Positions 6,409-9,627 of a stretch of 9,627 nt of DNA are shown in pieces. The notes beneath the pieces were generated by a model, which was given only the letters and a program-made list of their open reading frames with translations, was not told the origin of the DNA and ran no database searches. The first letter of the stretch is position 1. The number at the start of each line of letters is the position of its first letter. This stretch comes from Clostridiales bacterium (GTDB lineage Bacteria; Bacillota; Clostridia; Lachnospirales; Anaerotignaceae). The stretch is from positions 110,243-119,869 of the forward strand of contig JAHZAW010000050.1 of NCBI GenBank assembly GCA_019423725.1, read 5' to 3'. Both the position numbers and the translations under genes were made by a program.

Positions 6409-8172
6409 TTATTCAGCTGAAATAACAGGATCAATTACTTTTCCGTTTAATACATCCACAAGGCCCTTATCTGTTATGCCATAGAAAGGTATGAATATAA
6501 GCGTAATAAAGGCAAGTGTCATATAAGGTGAGCCCATCGTGCATCCCTTAGCATGAAGGTCTTCCTGCATCTTCTTGAGTATGAGTGCGCTCTCCTCTCC
6601 GCTGAGGTCTGTAAGAAGTCCACAGATGGGAAGGGGAAGCTCATATTTGATCTTTCCGTCTTCAGCGATTACAAGTCCGCCATTGAGTTCTTCGATACGG
6701 TTTACCGCAGCTGCCATATCTTCAGCATCAGAACCAACTACTGTTATATTATGGTGGTCATGGCCAACTGATGTGGCAATGGCTCCCTTTGATATTCCAA
6801 AGCCTTTGATAAATGCCTTTCCAATGCTTCCGCCTTTTCCGTAACGCTCAACACAGGCGATCCTGAGAACGTCATCAGCCACATTGGGCATAACTACTCC
6901 GTTTTCAACATCAAGGTCTGCCTCAAGGGCGTCTGTAAGAAGTGATGTGGGCTTAGCTCCGATAACTCTTACCTTTGCTTTCTTAGCATCAGCATTTGTC
7001 TTTATAACAAGATCATCACCTGTTATCTTTTTGCTGAGTTTTACAGTATTGAGCATTACTGAAGTATATTCAGGCTTCTTGAAATCATAGATGACTTCAC
7101 CATTTTCAACTACATATTCTCCGTTAGAAATAACGCTGTCTACTGTGCAGTTTTCAAGGTCTGAAAGGAATACTATATCAGCGCATTTTCCGGGTGCAAT
7201 GCTGCCGTATTTATTATCTATCTTAAGGCTCTCTGCGGGGTTAAGTGTTACCATCTGGATGGCCTTGATGGGATCTACTCCGTCCTTGATTGCTCTTCTT
7301 ACTTTATAATCAAGATGTCCCTTCTCATAGATATGGAGCATATCGATATCATCACTTACAAGTGCACAGTGTCTTGTATCTACATTATTTTCAGTTATTA
7401 TTTTTATAACAGCGTCAAGGTCCTGAGCTGCGCTTCCTTCACGGATAAGTACACGAAGGCCGGCTCTTAACTTGCCGAGGGCTTCCTCCTTATTTGTGCT
7501 CTCGTGGTCTGAACGTATGCCTGTAGAAGCGTAGGCGTTGAGCTGTGCTCCATAAAGTTCAGGAGCATGTCCCTCTGCTGTCTTTCCGTACTTTTCAGCG
7601 AGCTCAAGCATCCATGCTGAAAGAGGGCTCTTATTGAGTATGGGAGGGAAAAGTACTTCTGCAAGACCTACGGCATGGGGTCTTTTTATAAGTTTTTCGA
7701 TCATTTCAGGATAAAGAGCAGCTCCGATAGTCTGGAGTTCTCCCTCCTCGCTCATGAAAGCGGGAATGGGCTGAAGAAGTTTTACGGGAAGTCCCTCTGA
7801 CTCCTTCAATACGTTATTTATTCCCTCTTCTCCGGCTACGATGGCTATTTCCATAAGGTCTGTGGCAACGGCTGTCGTACCATGCTTAACAAGCATACGG
7901 CTGAACTCCGTAAATGTAAGCATACTGCTCTCAAAATGTATATGAGCATCAATAAATCCAGGAACCATTATTTTGCCCTTGGCATCGATAACTTTTGTGT
8001 TTTCTCCGATGGTATTTTCACCAAGAGAACCAACAGCAGCGATCACTTTATCAGCAATGGCAATATCTGTATCATAGATCTCACCTGTGTGTACATTCAG
8101 CAGTCTTCCGTTTTTAACGACCATATCAGCTGCCGCATTTCCTAATGCTACATCAATTACGTGATTGTTCAT
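6409..8172 (-). CDS. Adenine deaminase-like amidohydrolase, divergent active site
   Basis: 587-residue homologue of AdeC, the enzyme that turns adenine into hypoxanthine and ammonia, and close to that family's length. Shared features in order: H77 and H79 in DAHIHFESSML; GLAE with E172; GHAP with H202; LNAY...DHES with H223; IREGSAA at about 243-249; SDD at 273-275; and the AdeC-specific C-terminal domain with SVGHDHHNI (468-476) and LPLPICGL (512-519). The family's DPHEI block is D105-L-M107-E-I here, so a normally conserved His is Met, and the GLAEMM-PGVI segment is GLAEVLFPPIL. These changes suggest an altered metal site or a substrate other than adenine, so I give no gene symbol. AGGAGG lies 7 nt before the ATG. 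It is 46 nt after the deacylase-like gene and 29 nt before the next amidohydrolase, consistent with co-transcription. Family membership is certain; the reaction is not. Confidence 0.88.
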   Translation of the reverse strand: MNNHVIDVALGNAAADMVVKNGRLLNVHTGEIYDTDIAIADKVIAAVGSLGENTIGENTKVIDAKGKIMVPGFIDAHIHFESSMLTFTEFSRMLVKHGTTAVATDLMEIAIVAGEEGINNVLKESEGLPVKLLQPIPAFMSEEGELQTIGAALYPEMIEKLIKRPHAVGLAEVLFPPILNKSPLSAWMLELAEKYGKTAEGHAPELYGAQLNAYASTGIRSDHESTNKEEALGKLRAGLRVLIREGSAAQDLDAVIKIITENNVDTRHCALVSDDIDMLHIYEKGHLDYKVRRAIKDGVDPIKAIQMVTLNPAESLKIDNKYGSIAPGKCADIVFLSDLENCTVDSVISNGEYVVENGEVIYDFKKPEYTSVMLNTVKLSKKITGDDLVIKTNADAKKAKVRVIGAKPTSLLTDALEADLDVENGVVMPNVADDVLRIACVERYGKGGSIGKAFIKGFGISKGAIATSVGHDHHNITVVGSDAEDMAAAVNRIEELNGGLVIAEDGKIKYELPLPICGLLTDLSGEESALILKKMQEDLHAKGCTMGSPYMTLAFITLIFIPFYGITDKGLVDVLNGKVIDPVISAE

Positions 8173-8187
8173 TTCTTTACCTCCTCA

Positions 8188-8213
8188 GGTTTATAATTTT
8201 CTGGGTTTATAAT
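8188..8213 (-). repeat. Short direct repeat in intergenic spacer
   Basis: The 10 nt sequence GGTTTATAAT occurs at 8188-8197 and again at 8204-8213 on the plus strand. Together they fill most of the 46 nt spacer between two operon genes, next to the ribosome binding site. The role is unknown and it may be chance in AT-rich DNA. Confidence 0.45.
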
Positions 8214-8218
8214 ACTGC

Positions 8219-9627
8219 TTATAATATTTTTCCGGGGTATTCTCCCGTTGTTTTCTTATCGTGGTATACTATCTTTCCGCCGACGATTACATATTCGATA
8301 CCGTCACACATCTGAACAGGGTCTGAATAAGTGGGTGTGTCATTGAGCTTGTCATAGTCGAAAAGAACAAGGTCAGCATCATATCCATCTTTGATAACGC
8401 CCTTTCCTTCAAGGCCTGCTCTCTCAGCAACGAATCCTGTTATTTTATGGATCATTTCAGGCAGTGTGAAGAGCTTTTTCTCCTTATGATAATATCTTAT
8501 TGCCTTAGGGAATGTGGCAAATGTTCTAGGATGTGTCTTTTCATCAAGAGTCCTGCATGTTCCATCGGTTCCTACACATACATAGGGGTCTGTGATTATC
8601 TGGACCATATCTTCCTCACCCATGGTGAAGTAGATTCCGTTTGCCTTTCCTCCGTTTGCAATAAGCAGATCAAAATATGCATCAAATGGATCTTTTCCTA
8701 CTTCCTTAGCGTATTCGCTTACGAATTTACCATCAGCTTCCTTTACCTCAGGGCATCCAGCGATGAATATATGATCGAATCCGCCGGCATTGAGATAGAA
8801 GTTATCATATCCACAGTTAACATCCTGCATTTCTTCCTTTATCTTAGCCCTTGTTGCAGGGTCCTTAAGTGACTCTACCATACCGTCAACACCGTTTTTA
8901 ACGAAGTATTTAGGAGGTATACAGATATTAAGGTCTGTCATATTAGCTTCGTAAGGATACTGGTCAGCTGTTACCTTCATACCGCTGGCATTTGCCTCAT
9001 TGATAAGTCTTGTTGTTTCCTTTGCAGCTCCCCAGTAGGGTCTTCCGGCTACTTTATGATGTGAGATCCATACGGGTACTCCTGCCCTTCTTCCGATCTC
9101 AATGGCTTCTTTAACAGCTTCAACGACATTTGCTGACTCGCTTCTCATATGTGTTGCATAGAATCCGCCGTATTCCTTAACTACAGATGCCAGCTCTGCA
9201 AGTTCATCTATATCAGCATAGCATCCAGGTGCATATATAAGTCCTGAACTAAGTCCGGCTGCTCCGCACTCCATGGCTATCCTTACCTGTCTCTTCATTT
9301 CTGCCATTTCCTCGGGTGTGGGCTTTCTGTCAGCATATCCCATTACAGCAGCTCTCAGAGTACTATGGCCAATGAGGATCTTCATATTTCCGATCTTAGG
9401 CACCTTTTTAGCATAGTCAAAATATTCCTTTGCTGTCTTCCACTGGATCATTTCTTCAGGGAATGTAAGTGTACCAATGGCAAGAAGTCCTTTTTCAAGG
9501 TCTATATGTTCTTCTGTTACAGGGAACATGGAACCTCCGCACTGTCCTGCTATCTCTGTTGTGATTCCCTGGTTGATCTTTGCAAGCATACCGGGATACT
9601 GTCCAAGTACCTGGTCGCCGTGTGAAT
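8219..9627 (-). CDS. N-acyl-D-amino-acid deacylase-like amidohydrolase, 5' end outside window
   Basis: Member of the D-aminoacylase family (COG3653), zinc hydrolases that usually remove the acyl group from N-acyl-D-amino acids. 468 codons are visible and the frame is open to the window edge. The Met codon at 9587-9589 is internal, because upstream codons still encode the conserved SHGDQ motif (S 9623-9625, H 9620-9622). The cut codon before it ends in AT, which fits His and a complete HSH metal motif. Other family marks are the QG-TTE block with Cys at 9539-9541 (GQCGGS), the GLSSGLIYAPG segment, THMRSE (His 9149-9151), SHHK (His pair 9056-9061), DQYPYEA and GTDG (Asp 8563-8565). About 60-70 N-terminal residues are probably missing relative to a normal length near 480-540. 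This is the first visible gene of the three-gene operon; its promoter and ribosome binding site lie beyond 9627. Substrate specificity is not established, since relatives also act on other N-acyl or cyclic amide substrates. Confidence 0.9.
   Translation of the reverse strand, partial: SHGDQVLGQYPGMLAKINQGITTEIAGQCGGSMFPVTEEHIDLEKGLLAIGTLTFPEEMIQWKTAKEYFDYAKKVPKIGNMKILIGHSTLRAAVMGYADRKPTPEEMAEMKRQVRIAMECGAAGLSSGLIYAPGCYADIDELAELASVVKEYGGFYATHMRSESANVVEAVKEAIEIGRRAGVPVWISHHKVAGRPYWGAAKETTRLINEANASGMKVTADQYPYEANMTDLNICIPPKYFVKNGVDGMVESLKDPATRAKIKEEMQDVNCGYDNFYLNAGGFDHIFIAGCPEVKEADGKFVSEYAKEVGKDPFDAYFDLLIANGGKANGIYFTMGEEDMVQIITDPYVCVGTDGTCRTLDEKTHPRTFATFPKAIRYYHKEKKLFTLPEMIHKITGFVAERAGLEGKGVIKDGYDADLVLFDYDKLNDTPTYSDPVQMCDGIEYVIVGGKIVYHDKKTTGEYPGKIL

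Noticed and set aside
6409..8172. The adenine deaminase homologue as a decaying pseudogene
   Set aside because: The frame is full length, most metal-site residues and the C-terminal domain are intact, and it has a strong ribosome binding site. The motif change looks like divergence.
8447..8872. 141-codon plus-strand open frame
   Set aside because: It is antisense to the deacylase-like gene, which has clear family motifs. The product resembles no protein family and the frame has no ribosome binding site.

Overview
The window looks like part of a chromosome from an anaerobic Firmicute, probably class Clostridia and possibly Lachnospiraceae. The pointers are moderate-to-low GC with very AT-rich intergenic DNA, strong AGGAGG-type ribosome binding sites, a T-box leader, a stand-alone rubredoxin, an SLH-domain surface protein and a DUF5684-type membrane protein. 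The taxonomic call is inference; no rRNA or other decisive marker is present.

Layout. (1) 1-2379, minus: leuS (leucyl-tRNA synthetase), lacking only its last few codons at the left edge. It is preceded by a complete leucine-type T-box leader with terminator (about 2418-2646). (2) 2755-3153, minus: a small DUF5684-type membrane protein with a perfect TTGACA-17-TATAAT promoter. (3) 3401-3559, plus: rubredoxin, transcribed divergently from its own promoter and ending at a bidirectional terminator. (4) 3618-4712, minus: a secreted protein with three SLH domains, a Ser/Gly linker and an unrecognised C-terminal domain. (5) 4951-9627, minus: an operon-like run of three different amidohydrolase-superfamily enzymes. 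In transcription order these are an N-acyl-D-amino-acid deacylase-like protein (5' end outside the window), an adenine deaminase-like protein and an MtaD/TrzA-type amidohydrolase, followed by a strong intrinsic terminator.

The left half is housekeeping: tRNA charging under amino-acid control, electron transfer and envelope proteins. The most interesting part is the right half. Three neighbouring genes, separated by only 46 and 29 nt, encode metal-dependent C-N hydrolases from three branches of one superfamily, which suggests a multi-step catabolic pathway for a nitrogen-rich small molecule. The adenine deaminase-like member has DLMEI where the classical AdeC family has DPHEI, so the label 'adenine deaminase' may be wrong for it. 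A purine or imidazole degradation route is a reasonable hypothesis. No transporter, regulator or further pathway enzyme lies inside the window to confirm it.
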